Part shown: positions 28,352 to 34,721 of the stretch, piece by piece
Numbering within the stretch: position 1 is the stretch's first letter
Layout: every line of letters begins with the position of its first letter
Origin: a virus
IMG/VR virus record: IMGVR_UViG_3300014325_000030
Span: 1-36,162 of that record
Length of the DNA stretch: 36,162 bases
Direction: 5' to 3' (one strand)
Made by a program: the position numbers and the translations under genes
The notes under the pieces: model-generated
What the model was told of the DNA's origin: nothing
The model's database searches: none
Seen by the model: the letters and a program-made list of their open reading frames with translations, nothing else

Positions 28352-28806
28352 CGGCGGCCTCCATCCTGCAGATCGATTTCGAGTTCATCGGTGAAGATCG
28401 CCGGCACGTTGGATGAGTCGACCCACCGGATCGACGTCGCCCGCGTGTCTGCGACGTCCGAGACACGGCCGCGCGCCGACGTTGCGGCGACGGGCGCCTT
28501 GATCCGGATGACGTCGTGTGTTTTCTTGTCGAACGTCGCCGTCGTCGCGTAGAGGGTGACCGCGACGCCCGCCCAGCGTTCGGTGAGCGGCGAGCCCGCA
28601 ATCTCAGTGACCGTCTGCGCGTTGGTCTTGTTCAGGAGCAGACCCTTCGTCTTCCCGGTGAAATACAGGACCGCCTTGGTGTCGGTCTTGACGCGGTTGC
28701 GGACCTGCTCGACGTCGACGCGCGCGATCGTGACCGTCGGGGATGTGCCTTTCAGCTCGTGCGCCTTGAGGAACTTCGAGGGGAAGAGATCGTTGATGTT
28801 CGCCAT
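28348..28806 (-). CDS. Recombination-associated ssDNA-binding-like protein
   Basis: The 152-residue protein (begins MANINDLFPSKFLKAHELKG) has YFTGKTKGLLLNKTNAQTVT, the K.KGL.LNKTNA..I pattern of a phage protein family next to RecB/YqaJ-type nucleases. Alternating strands suggest an OB-like fold. It carries a copy of the dispersed palindrome (28445-28466) in its Ser/Asp linker (VSDVADT). It lies between the zinc finger protein and the nuclease. ssDNA binding is inferred from context and not proven. Confidence 0.65.
   Translation of the reverse strand: MANINDLFPSKFLKAHELKGTSPTVTIARVDVEQVRNRVKTDTKAVLYFTGKTKGLLLNKTNAQTVTEIAGSPLTERWAGVAVTLYATTATFDKKTHDVIRIKAPVAATSARGRVSDVADTRATSIRWVDSSNVPAIFTDELEIDLQDGGRR
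28445..28466. repeat. Dispersed 22-base palindrome, copy D
   Basis: GTGTCTGCGAC followed by GTCCGAGACAC. Near-palindromic, coding for VSDVADT (minus strand) in the ssDNA-binding-like protein. Confidence 0.65.
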
Positions 28807-28808
28807 GG

Positions 28809-29252
28809 CTATGCCGCCTCCGGCGTGACGGGTGTCTCGGACGTCTCAGACTCGGCCGCCGCGAGCTCGCGATCCACGCGCGCGTTGTCGGCGAGTGCCG
28901 CATCGAGCCGCCGGCCCGTCGACGGCGCCGCGAGGAACGTGCGAAAGGTCGCGGGAAACGGGAGCCGGCTGCGCAGGACCTGGACGCGCTCGATCGACGC
29001 CATCAGGGTCCAGCCCTGGCCCATCAGCGCGACGCAGAGACTGATCTCGCTCGGCGTGAGCTGCGGCGTCGCGGGCCGGGCCGTCGCCATCGTCAGGCGG
29101 CGTTCCAACATGGACGTGTGCGCGTCGCGGCGGTCGCTGCACGCGTCGCACAGCGTGCCGAGGTCGTGGTCCGCGCGGGAGAAATCCGCGCTGCAGTCGG
29201 TGCAGGTGGCGTTCGGGCGGTCGTCGTCCTGGTAGGTGTCGGGGCTGAACAT
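28809..29252 (-). CDS. Zinc finger protein, first gene of recombination operon
   Basis: The 147-residue protein starts 6 bases after GAGG. It has NATCTDCSADFSRADHDLGT followed by CDAC, a four-cysteine zinc site in the first 40 residues. Then comes a helical part (SEISLCVALMGQGWTLMASI, RVQVLRSRLPFPATFRTFLA) and an acidic, Ala-rich tail with SETSET (palindrome copy E, 28832-28853). It is the first gene after the two leftward promoters at 29.4 kb, hence well expressed. DNA-binding is possible. Confidence 0.72.
   Translation of the reverse strand: MFSPDTYQDDDRPNATCTDCSADFSRADHDLGTLCDACSDRRDAHTSMLERRLTMATARPATPQLTPSEISLCVALMGQGWTLMASIERVQVLRSRLPFPATFRTFLAAPSTGRRLDAALADNARVDRELAAAESETSETPVTPEAA
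28832..28853. repeat. Dispersed 22-base palindrome, copy E
   Basis: GTGTCTCGGAC followed by GTCTCAGACTC. Lies at the 3' end of the zinc finger gene, 380 bases from copy D. Confidence 0.65.
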
Positions 29253-29382
29253 CGGGAGCCTCTTTCGTGGCTGGCTGGCTCCCCCTTACACTCTGGGTAG
29301 CCCGCTTGGCCGCTTACTCGGTTGACGGGTTAGGCGTCGTTCGGTGTGCAACCACCGGGCGGCGCCGTTTACTCACTCACCT

Positions 29383-29411
29383 AATATACAGCAATGCTGT
29401 ATGTCTGTCAA
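29383..29411 (-). promoter_or_regulatory. Leftward sigma-70 promoter P1 with operator O1
   Basis: Minus strand: TTGACA (29406-29411), 17-base spacer, TATATT (29383-29388). The perfect 17-base palindrome ATACAGCAATGCTGTAT (29386-29402) covers spacer and -10. It would drive the zinc finger and nuclease operon. The consensus match is excellent. Confidence 0.8.
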
Positions 29412-29442
29412 CCCCTCTTGTGTGGCGCGCGGCAGGCTTCGT

Positions 29443-29472
29443 TTGACGCCTCATACAGCAATGCAGTACGCT
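29443..29472 (+). promoter_or_regulatory. Rightward promoter for HTH gene, probably leaderless
   Basis: Plus strand: TTGACG (29443-29448), 18-base spacer, TACGCT (29467-29472). The ATG at 29481 would be at about +1 to +3, and no Shine-Dalgarno precedes it. Operator O2 lies in the spacer, so the regulator may repress its own gene. Confidence 0.5.
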
Positions 29473-29478
29473 CGTCAA
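29450..29478 (-). promoter_or_regulatory. Leftward promoter P2 with operator O2
   Basis: Minus strand: TTGACG (29473-29478), 17-base spacer, TATGAG (29450-29455). ATACAGCAATGCAGTAC (29453-29469) is a degenerate copy of O1 in the same place. P2 lies 67 bases upstream of P1. Confidence 0.65.
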
Positions 29479-29480
29479 CC

Positions 29481-29675
29481 ATGACGATTCGCGACGAGGT
29501 GCGGGCGCTTCGGACCGCGCTCGGGGAAAACCGGGCGACGTTCGGCGCGCGGTGGCACCGCACGGGTCGGACCGTCGAAACCTGGGAGCAGGGGTTACGT
29601 CAGCCCGATCCGCTCGTGCTCGAGGGGATCCGAAAGCTCGCCGCCCGCACAAAGACTCGAAAGTCCGCAAAGTAG
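29481..29675 (+). CDS. XRE-type regulator of the recombination operon
   Basis: This 64-residue single-domain HTH protein reads EVRALRTALGENRATFGARW, HRTGRTVETWEQGLRQPDPL, VLEGIRKLAARTKTR. The T-V-E-T-W-E-Q-G helix is typical for XRE proteins. Divergent from the recombination operon across a region with two copies of its probable operator, it is likely the repressor of those promoters. The start ATG has no Shine-Dalgarno. Confidence 0.75.
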   Translation: MTIRDEVRALRTALGENRATFGARWHRTGRTVETWEQGLRQPDPLVLEGIRKLAARTKTRKSAK

Positions 29676-29688
29676 AAGGAAGGACTAG

Positions 29689-29883
29689 ATGAAACAGAGC
29701 GATCCGGTCCCGGACGACAAGGCCTGCTCGCGGTGTGGGCGGCGCTTGGTCTGGCTCGGCACGGGCGCGAAGCACAATCTGCCTGGGGACATTGAGGCCG
29801 AAGGCCTGTTCCGATGCCCTGATGACCACGAACTTTGGTCGTACGCTCCGACCTCGCAGACGTGGCGTCGTGAGCCACAGTGA
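29689..29883 (+). CDS. Small zinc-binding protein
   Basis: The 64-residue protein starts 4 bases after GGAAGGA. It has KACSRCGRRLVWLGTGAKHN and LFRCPDDHELWSY, with three cysteines plus His as possible zinc ligands. Its TGA overlaps the GTG of the next gene. The role is unknown. Confidence 0.65.
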   Translation: MKQSDPVPDDKACSRCGRRLVWLGTGAKHNLPGDIEAEGLFRCPDDHELWSYAPTSQTWRREPQ

Positions 29884-30158
29884 GCGAAGACAGCCCGCCC
29901 TACGGTGCGGACGTCCGACGGGTGCCTGAGTCCCCCGACTTCGATCAGATCGCGCGCAGGCTCGCGGACATGCCCGACGCCGACGACCAGGTCGAAGCCA
30001 TCGCCGAGCAGCTCTGTCTCGTCTGGAACGCCCGCGGCGCCGCCGATCTCGCGAAGGTGGACGCCGAACTCTCCATGATGATGGGCGCGACGATGGCCGG
30101 GCCCTACGTGAAGAACCTCGATCGCGCGCTCCGGAAGTTAGACCGCCCGTCCGTCTAA
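29880..30158 (+). CDS. Helical hypothetical protein
   Basis: The 92-residue protein starts with GTG overlapping the preceding TGA (GTGA). It is almost wholly helical (FDQIARRLADMPDADDQVEA, VDAELSMMMGATMAGPYVKN). It is acidic and likely a small dimer. No function is recognised. It is followed by about 60 bases before the glycosyltransferase frame. Confidence 0.6.
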   Translation: MSEDSPPYGADVRRVPESPDFDQIARRLADMPDADDQVEAIAEQLCLVWNARGAADLAKVDAELSMMMGATMAGPYVKNLDRALRKLDRPSV

Positions 30159-30219
30159 CCCTCGTCGGCTTCTCCGTTCATCCCCCGCGCACCGTGGACC
30201 CATCGTCGGTGGAAAGTGA

Positions 30220-31635
30220 TCCTCGCGCAAAACCCTCTCGCGGCTGCCCTTCACCGCGCGCGATCTCGCTCTCGTCCTGGCGGGGCCGGTCCTCCTCTGG
30301 GCGGCGTGGCGGCATCTCCTGGCGTGGTACATCGTCCGGCGTCTGTCGTACAACGACTTCGCGCGGTTCTACGCCTCCGCGCAGGCGTGGCGCGCGGGCG
30401 GCTCGCTGTATGACTCGACCTGGGCGACCGTCGGGCTGGTGCGCGGCCAGGCGATCGCGTTCGTCAATCTGAACCCGCCGCACTTTGAGCTCCTCCTGCT
30501 GCCCCTCGCGCCGCTGCCGCTCGCATCCGCCTACGCCGTCTGGGCCCTGCTGAACGTCGCGGGGTTTGCCGTGGCGGCCGGGATCGTCGTCCGGCGGCTC
30601 CAGCTGCGGCTCTCGGGCGGGCCGCTGCTCCTCGCGATCGGCGCGACGCTGGCCGCGACGCCGGTCACCGGCTGGGCGGCGTCGGCGCAGGTGACGGGCC
30701 TGGTCGCCGCGCTGTTCGCGTGGATCTGGCTCGCGCTCGAGGATCGTCGCTGGTCGCGCGCCGCTGTCGGGATCGGGATCGCGTGGAGTCTCAAGCTCCT
30801 GTTTGCGCCGGCGGTGATCTGGCTGCTCTGGCGCCGGCAGTACCGCGCGGCGGCGATCGCAGTCGTGACGGGCTTGAGCTGCTTTGCCGTCGGGCTCGCG
30901 GTGTTCGGCTGGCCGGAGCATCTCGCCTGGCTGCACGCGCTGTCCTCGGTGACCTGGGGCTGGTACTCGGTGAATAGTGCGCTGGCCGCGATTCCGGCGC
31001 GGATCGTCTACATGCGCAGCGGCGCGCTCGTGAATCCGCCCGGGCTGCCGGCCGCGACGATCCTCGGCCTGGCGATCGCGGCGCCGGTCGCGCTCGTCGG
31101 GACGTGGCGCGCGGCGACCGATCCCGACGCGTCGCGCGGCTGGCTGCTGTTGCTGCTGACGTGCCTGTTGTGTTTCCCGGCGTCGTGGATCGAGTACTGG
31201 GTCGTGCTCGGGCCGCCGGCGATCGCGTGTTGGCAGGCGCGCACGGTCCGGCGGCCGACGCTCTGCGCGGCGCCGGCGTGGTGGGTGCAAGCGTCGTGGA
31301 TCTATCCGTACACGTCAATGCTCGAGGCGGTCACCCTGGGGTCGGTCTATACGTGGTGTCTGCTGGTGTGGTGGATCGGCGTCGCGTGGCGATCAGCGCC
31401 CGTCGTCGCGCCCGCGCGGCCGATCGCGCCGCTGATGCTCCCCGACAAACATCTGGCCGCGCGCATCGTCGAGGTACTCCCGCGCGGCCTGGCGACACCG
31501 GCGGATCGCCTGGTCGGTGTCGTGGTCGAACCCCTGCAGGCTGTCGGGCCAGATCTGCTGTTGCACGCCGTTGGCGGTACTGGGGAGCGCGGCGAGCACG
31601 AAAAAGTCAAACCCTTGATCCGGCATCGCGAGTAG
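30220..31635 (+). CDS. GT87-like membrane glycosyltransferase, start uncertain
   Basis: The open frame of 472 codons contains NDFARFYASAQAWRAGGSLY then the NPPHFELLLLPLA motif typical of GT87 (DUF2029) mannosyl/arabinosyl-type transferases. About ten hydrophobic segments follow. The Asp in NDF and the NPPH motif are the usual family marks. The first canonical start (GTG 30439) would remove the Asp motif; upstream only CTG (30244) exists. A frame change in the AAAA run near 30230 could join it to a GTG at 30194. The 3' part (from about 31393) overlaps a minus-strand gene. Likely role: adding sugar to host envelope or phage glycan (lysogenic conversion). Confidence 0.65.
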   Translation, partial: SSRKTLSRLPFTARDLALVLAGPVLLWAAWRHLLAWYIVRRLSYNDFARFYASAQAWRAGGSLYDSTWATVGLVRGQAIAFVNLNPPHFELLLLPLAPLPLASAYAVWALLNVAGFAVAAGIVVRRLQLRLSGGPLLLAIGATLAATPVTGWAASAQVTGLVAALFAWIWLALEDRRWSRAAVGIGIAWSLKLLFAPAVIWLLWRRQYRAAAIAVVTGLSCFAVGLAVFGWPEHLAWLHALSSVTWGWYSVNSALAAIPARIVYMRSGALVNPPGLPAATILGLAIAAPVALVGTWRAATDPDASRGWLLLLLTCLLCFPASWIEYWVVLGPPAIACWQARTVRRPTLCAAPAWWVQASWIYPYTSMLEAVTLGSVYTWCLLVWWIGVAWRSAPVVAPARPIAPLMLPDKHLAARIVEVLPRGLATPADRLVGVVVEPLQAVGPDLLLHAVGGTGERGEHEKVKPLIRHRE

Positions 31636-31668
31636 CGCGGCGAGCAGGTGCCGGCGGCGTTTCTTCAT
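31393..31668 (-). CDS. Small hypothetical protein, end of late operon 2
   Basis: The 91-residue protein (begins MKKRRRHLLAALLAMPDQGF, then DFFVLAALPSTANGVQQQIW) has helical segments and a basic tail. Its codons have GC-rich third positions, and its start overlaps the upstream gene by ATGA. It overlaps the 3' end of the glycosyltransferase frame on the other strand by 243 bases; at least one end is probably shorter in reality. No family is recognised. Confidence 0.6.
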   Translation of the reverse strand: MKKRRRHLLAALLAMPDQGFDFFVLAALPSTANGVQQQIWPDSLQGFDHDTDQAIRRCRQAAREYLDDARGQMFVGEHQRRDRPRGRDDGR

Positions 31669-31895
31669 GCCCAGCGATCCGTGCGCCCGATCGGCTCGGG
31701 CAGTTTGACGACCTGATCCGCGTACGCGTTGAAGTAATCGATCGGGACCGCGACGGCGCGCCGCTCGTTGGCGCGGATCCGCACCTGGACAAAACAGGTG
31801 GCCTCGTCGATCGCCGAAATCGTGCAGTCCACCGTCACCCGATCACCCAGGCGCAGCGCGACGCCGTGCCGATCGACGCAGCGGGCGCGGCTCAT
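31665..31895 (-). CDS. Small beta-rich hypothetical protein
   Basis: This 76-residue protein starts at the ATG overlapping the PAP2 stop (ATGA). GVALRLGDRVTVDCTISAID and CFVQVRIRANERRAVAVPID suggest a small SH3- or OB-like barrel. A helical end carries NAYADQVVKLPEPI. The first residues (MSRARCVDRH) are basic. Its own stop overlaps the next gene. Function unknown. Confidence 0.65.
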   Translation of the reverse strand: MSRARCVDRHGVALRLGDRVTVDCTISAIDEATCFVQVRIRANERRAVAVPIDYFNAYADQVVKLPEPIGRTDRWA

Positions 31896-32371
31896 GCCCC
31901 ACACCGCAGCAGATGCCCGGCGCCCTCGGCCGCGATCCCGAGCAGCGCGCCGGTGAGGACCTGCGTCGGGGTGTGGCGGTGCGCCGTCGTCCGCAGGATC
32001 GCCGTCGACCAGGTGAAGCCGACGCCGAGCCGCCAGCTCGAGGCAAACCCGATCGTGCTGTTCATGGTGTGGCCGGACGGTTCGCCGTCGGGTGTGCAGC
32101 CGAAGCAGGGCCGCGGCGAGACGATGAAATGCTTGAGGGTGATCACGGCGACATTGCCAACGGCTTCACTGATCGCGAGCTGCCCGAGCTTGCACGCGCG
32201 GTGCGGCGACCGCCAGGCGGCGATCGCGGCGACCGTCGGATTGACGAGCGCCGTGCCGTAGCTCAGACGATCGGCCCAGGGTTCGACCGGCGGCGGCTGC
32301 GCCTGGACGACGGGCGCGAACAGGAGCAGCGCGAGTAGGACCGCCGATATACGTTTGACGGTATATCGCAT
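31892..32371 (-). CDS. Exported PAP2-family phosphatase
   Basis: The 159-residue protein starts at ATG 32371 with a signal peptide (MRYTVKRISAVLLALLLFAP, cut after VQA). The PAP2 motifs are present: KHFIVSPRP (Lys80, Arg87), EPSGH (Ser99-His101) and RTTAHRHTPTQ (Arg127, His133). The final Asp that normally helps the nucleophilic His is Gln137. PAP2 enzymes remove phosphate from lipid-linked carriers such as undecaprenyl pyrophosphate. Near the GT87-like gene, a role in envelope sugar or peptidoglycan lipid metabolism is possible; activity is uncertain because of the Gln. Confidence 0.8.
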   Translation of the reverse strand: MRYTVKRISAVLLALLLFAPVVQAQPPPVEPWADRLSYGTALVNPTVAAIAAWRSPHRACKLGQLAISEAVGNVAVITLKHFIVSPRPCFGCTPDGEPSGHTMNSTIGFASSWRLGVGFTWSTAILRTTAHRHTPTQVLTGALLGIAAEGAGHLLRCGA

Positions 32372-32544
32372 CAGTAGCTCGAGCGGTTCCACGCGTCGAC
32401 CATCATCGGGACGAGCGGATCGGGGCAGCCCGCGCGACTCTTCATGTTGTCGACAAAGGGCGGTGACGGCGGTCCGCCCTGCCACGGACGGAGCGGCGTG
32501 TCTGAGACGTCTGCGACAGGCGTCGGACTCGAGTTCGTCGTCAT
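32371..32544 (-). CDS. 57-residue protein with palindrome copy F
   Basis: It begins MTTNSSPTPVADVSDTPLRP and ends in a Met/Trp-containing tail (MMVDAWNRSSY). ADVSDTP is coded by copy F of the dispersed palindrome (32498-32519). Its TGA overlaps the PAP2 ATG (TGATG), and its own ATG lies over the stop of the preceding gene. No family is recognised. Confidence 0.6.
   Translation of the reverse strand: MTTNSSPTPVADVSDTPLRPWQGGPPSPPFVDNMKSRAGCPDPLVPMMVDAWNRSSY
32498..32519. repeat. Dispersed 22-base palindrome, copy F
   Basis: GTGTCTGAGAC followed by GTCTGCGACAG. Coding (ADVSDT) in the 57-residue gene. About 3.6 kb from copies D and E. Confidence 0.6.
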
Positions 32545-33107
32545 GGCCGGAGCTTCCCCACCAGCGCCTCGAGCAGCGGCAGATAGTTGGCGACGGTCTG
32601 CTCGAGATCCTCGACGACCTGGTTGATGTGGAGGTGGATCCCCTCGGTGTTCTGGTTCTGCTGCACCATCAGCGCGTCGACCTTGTCCTCGAGGCGCGCG
32701 AGCGTGGTCAGCACGAGCGTCACGACGTCGGGCGCCGGCGGCGGGACCGGCGGTGCGACGGGGGGATCGATGGGCCCCACGTCGACGAGCGGCGTCGTCC
32801 AGCCGCCGGCGGGGCCGACGTTGGGCGGATTGGCGTACGGCCCGTAGGGCGGGACGTCGTCGCCGCCGGCCTGCCAGCCGATCAGTCGGTCCCAGGCGTA
32901 CCGGATCGCGGCGCCGGGATCGTCGCCGCCGTAGTGGACCTCGAGGCCGCGCGCGAAGAGGACCGGCATGATGCCGCGCCAGTAGGCCCAATCGACGGCC
33001 GTCGGGACGACGTCGGCGGTGTCGCTCTTCGCCGCGGCGATGAGGAGATCGGTGAACGCGGGATCGGCGACGTCGCCGATCGGCGCGGTGAAGCGGGCGC
33101 GGCTCAT
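32541..33107 (-). CDS. Hypothetical virion-associated protein
   Basis: The 188-residue protein overlaps its neighbours by ATGA at both ends. The N-terminus (DPAFTDLLIAAAKSDTADVV, DWAYWRGIMPVLFARGLEVH) is helical. The middle is Pro/Gly-rich with a PPVAPPVPPPAPD linker. The C-terminus has a heptad pattern (LVLTTLARLEDKVDALMVQQ, NQVVEDLEQTVANYLPLLEA). Helical end pairs with a Pro-rich spacer suggest a structural or spanin-like role, but no lipobox or signal peptide is visible. Confidence 0.6.
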   Translation of the reverse strand: MSRARFTAPIGDVADPAFTDLLIAAAKSDTADVVPTAVDWAYWRGIMPVLFARGLEVHYGGDDPGAAIRYAWDRLIGWQAGGDDVPPYGPYANPPNVGPAGGWTTPLVDVGPIDPPVAPPVPPPAPDVVTLVLTTLARLEDKVDALMVQQNQNTEGIHLHINQVVEDLEQTVANYLPLLEALVGKLRP

Positions 33108-33520
33108 ACAACCTCCGTCGTGGTGGCGAGGGGCACGTTGACGACTTCGACTTTCAGAGGGTCATCTGTCGATCGATGCGCGGACCGGACGCCTTGCGCT
33201 TGCACGGCTTGCGCGAGCAGCGCTGCGGTTTGTTTGTGTTCGGCCATCGACGCCGTCAGGCTGACGACCTGGCGCTGCAGGTCCTCGATCATCGCGGCCG
33301 CCCGGGCGGCGGCGCCGTTGGTTTGCGTGGAGATCACGTCGGTTTTGCCTTCGATGCGATGCGTGCTCTGACTGGCCGCGAGCGTGACGGCGGTGTTGTC
33401 GTCCATCTTTTTCCCCGTGCGGACCGCGACCACGATCGACACGATCGAGGCGCCGATCGTCGAGGTCAGCACGCCGAGCGCGGCGAGAATCGTCACGACT
33501 TCCGTCGAGCTGTAGCTCAC
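33104..33520 (-). CDS. Membrane-anchored coiled-coil protein, possible lysis gene
   Basis: The 138-residue protein starts with GTG 33520, overlapping the preceding stop (GTGA). A membrane segment (TILAALGVLTSTIGASIVSI) is followed by a polar helix (ASQSTHRIEGKTDVISTQTN, MIEDLQRQVVSLTASMAEHK). The pattern N-terminal membrane anchor plus coiled coil suits phage lysis-region proteins (holin- or spanin-like), but there is no endolysin next to it in this window. Confidence 0.55.
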   Translation of the reverse strand: MSYSSTEVVTILAALGVLTSTIGASIVSIVVAVRTGKKMDDNTAVTLAASQSTHRIEGKTDVISTQTNGAAARAAAMIEDLQRQVVSLTASMAEHKQTAALLAQAVQAQGVRSAHRSTDDPLKVEVVNVPLATTTEVV

Positions 33521-33687
33521 CGCAGCCGCCCGAGGCCGCCCAGATGCCCGGTGAGATAGAGCACGAACAGGATCAGCAGCACGAGGCCGATGCCACTGCC
33601 GCCGTAGATCGGGCCGTGGTCCGGCCCGCCGTAGCGGTAGCCGCCGCCGCCGAAGACGAGCAGGAGAAGAATGATGAGGAGGATCAT
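33517..33687 (-). CDS. DUF3309-like small membrane protein
   Basis: The 56-residue protein starts at ATG 33687, about 8 bases after AAAGG. It is MILLIILLLLVFGGGGYRYG, a polar Gly-rich middle, then IGLVLLILFVLYLTGHLGGL. Two membrane segments with a Gly/Tyr loop fit the DUF3309-type phage or bacterial peptides. It overlaps the genes on both sides, one by ATGA and one by GTGA. It could be part of a lysis cassette. Confidence 0.6.
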   Translation of the reverse strand: MILLIILLLLVFGGGGYRYGGPDHGPIYGGSGIGLVLLILFVLYLTGHLGGLGRLR

Positions 33688-34721
33688 CGGCGGTTACCTT
33701 TCGGAAACGACGTTTGCGCCGCGGTCGGTTGACTGAGGCCGAATTGCCGCGCGAGCTGTCCCGCCGCCCGGGCGCCGGTGGCCGCCTCTTCGAGCCCCAC
33801 GCCGCGCGCGCGCAGCTCGCGGAAGGCCGCCCACTCGGGCGCGGTGAAATGCAGCTTGCCGCTGGCTTTCACGACGGCGTCTGCGTCGGGCTGCAGGCTC
33901 GCTTGATACGCGACGCGCTTGGCGGCGATCGCCGCGTCGTTGAGGGCTTTCTGGTCCGGGAGCGCGGGATTGCCGCCCGGTCGGCCGACGAGCTTTCCGT
34001 CTGGACCCATCCGGATGGCGCGCGCGGCCTCGAATTCCGTCGCCGCGGCCGGCGTCGACGCGGCGGCCGGTGCGACGGCGGGCGCCGCGGCTTCCACAGC
34101 GGGCGCGGCCTCGGCGGCCACGGGCGCGGCGGTCGGCGGGCTCGCCATCCGCCGCGCGAGGGCGTCCTGGGCGGTCTCCACGCCAGCGGGCGCGGCGGTC
34201 GACGGCGGACCGGCCGGGGCCGCCTTGCCCGGCTTCTTGTAGCCGGAGACTGCGATTGCGGCCGCAATCGCGAGCGGGGACGGCAGGCCGATTTTCTCGA
34301 GCGCCGTCTTCGTCGCTTCGTACTTGATGAGCGGCGAGGCGTCCGCGATCGCGGTCTTCGCCGCCGCGGTCACGCCGCCCGCCATCCCGGCCCGCGCGAT
34401 CCCGACGCCGCCGGCCGCCAGCGACGCCAGGCCGACCGGTGAGGTGAACCCATCGATCGCGTCGATGCCGGTCGGATGCGCCAGGGGCGTGGTCGCGAGC
34501 GCGACGCCGCGGTTCGATTTGTCAAGATCGAGCTGCGTGCCGCGGCCGCGCGCCGGAACGCCGGCGTGCGCGGATACATCCGGCAGCGACGTGGCCGCCG
34601 GCGCCGTGTCGACGCCGGCGTTCGCGAAGATATCGTGCAGCTCCGCTTCGGTCGGCACATGGTCGCCGGTGATCTCGAGCGTTTTGCCGTTGGGCGCGGT
34701 GATCGCGTAGGTCTGCGGCAT
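33684..34721 (-). CDS. Putative ejection (internal virion) protein
   Basis: The 345-residue protein is Ala/Pro-rich. The N-terminus MPQTYAITAPNGKTLEITGD resembles the repeat start of some large phage internal proteins. The middle contains hydrophobic segments (SPVGLASLAAGGVGIARAGM) and a Pro/Ala linker. The C-terminus is helical (APEWAAFRELRARGVGLEEA). By order (before a 475-residue protein and the small membrane genes) it resembles P22 gp7/gp20-type ejection proteins. Similarity is by position and composition only. Confidence 0.5.
   Translation of the reverse strand: MPQTYAITAPNGKTLEITGDHVPTEAELHDIFANAGVDTAPAATSLPDVSAHAGVPARGRGTQLDLDKSNRGVALATTPLAHPTGIDAIDGFTSPVGLASLAAGGVGIARAGMAGGVTAAAKTAIADASPLIKYEATKTALEKIGLPSPLAIAAAIAVSGYKKPGKAAPAGPPSTAAPAGVETAQDALARRMASPPTAAPVAAEAAPAVEAAAPAVAPAAASTPAAATEFEAARAIRMGPDGKLVGRPGGNPALPDQKALNDAAIAAKRVAYQASLQPDADAVVKASGKLHFTAPEWAAFRELRARGVGLEEAATGARAAGQLARQFGLSQPTAAQTSFPKGNRR

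Noticed and set aside
9417-32880. Further integrase arm sites (CTGCCAGCCG at 9417, 18134 and 32871)
   Set aside because: Single copies inside genes, far from attP, expected by chance in this base composition.
33104-33687. Firm holin/spanin annotation
   Set aside because: Membrane segments fit, but no endolysin lies nearby and no specific motif is seen.
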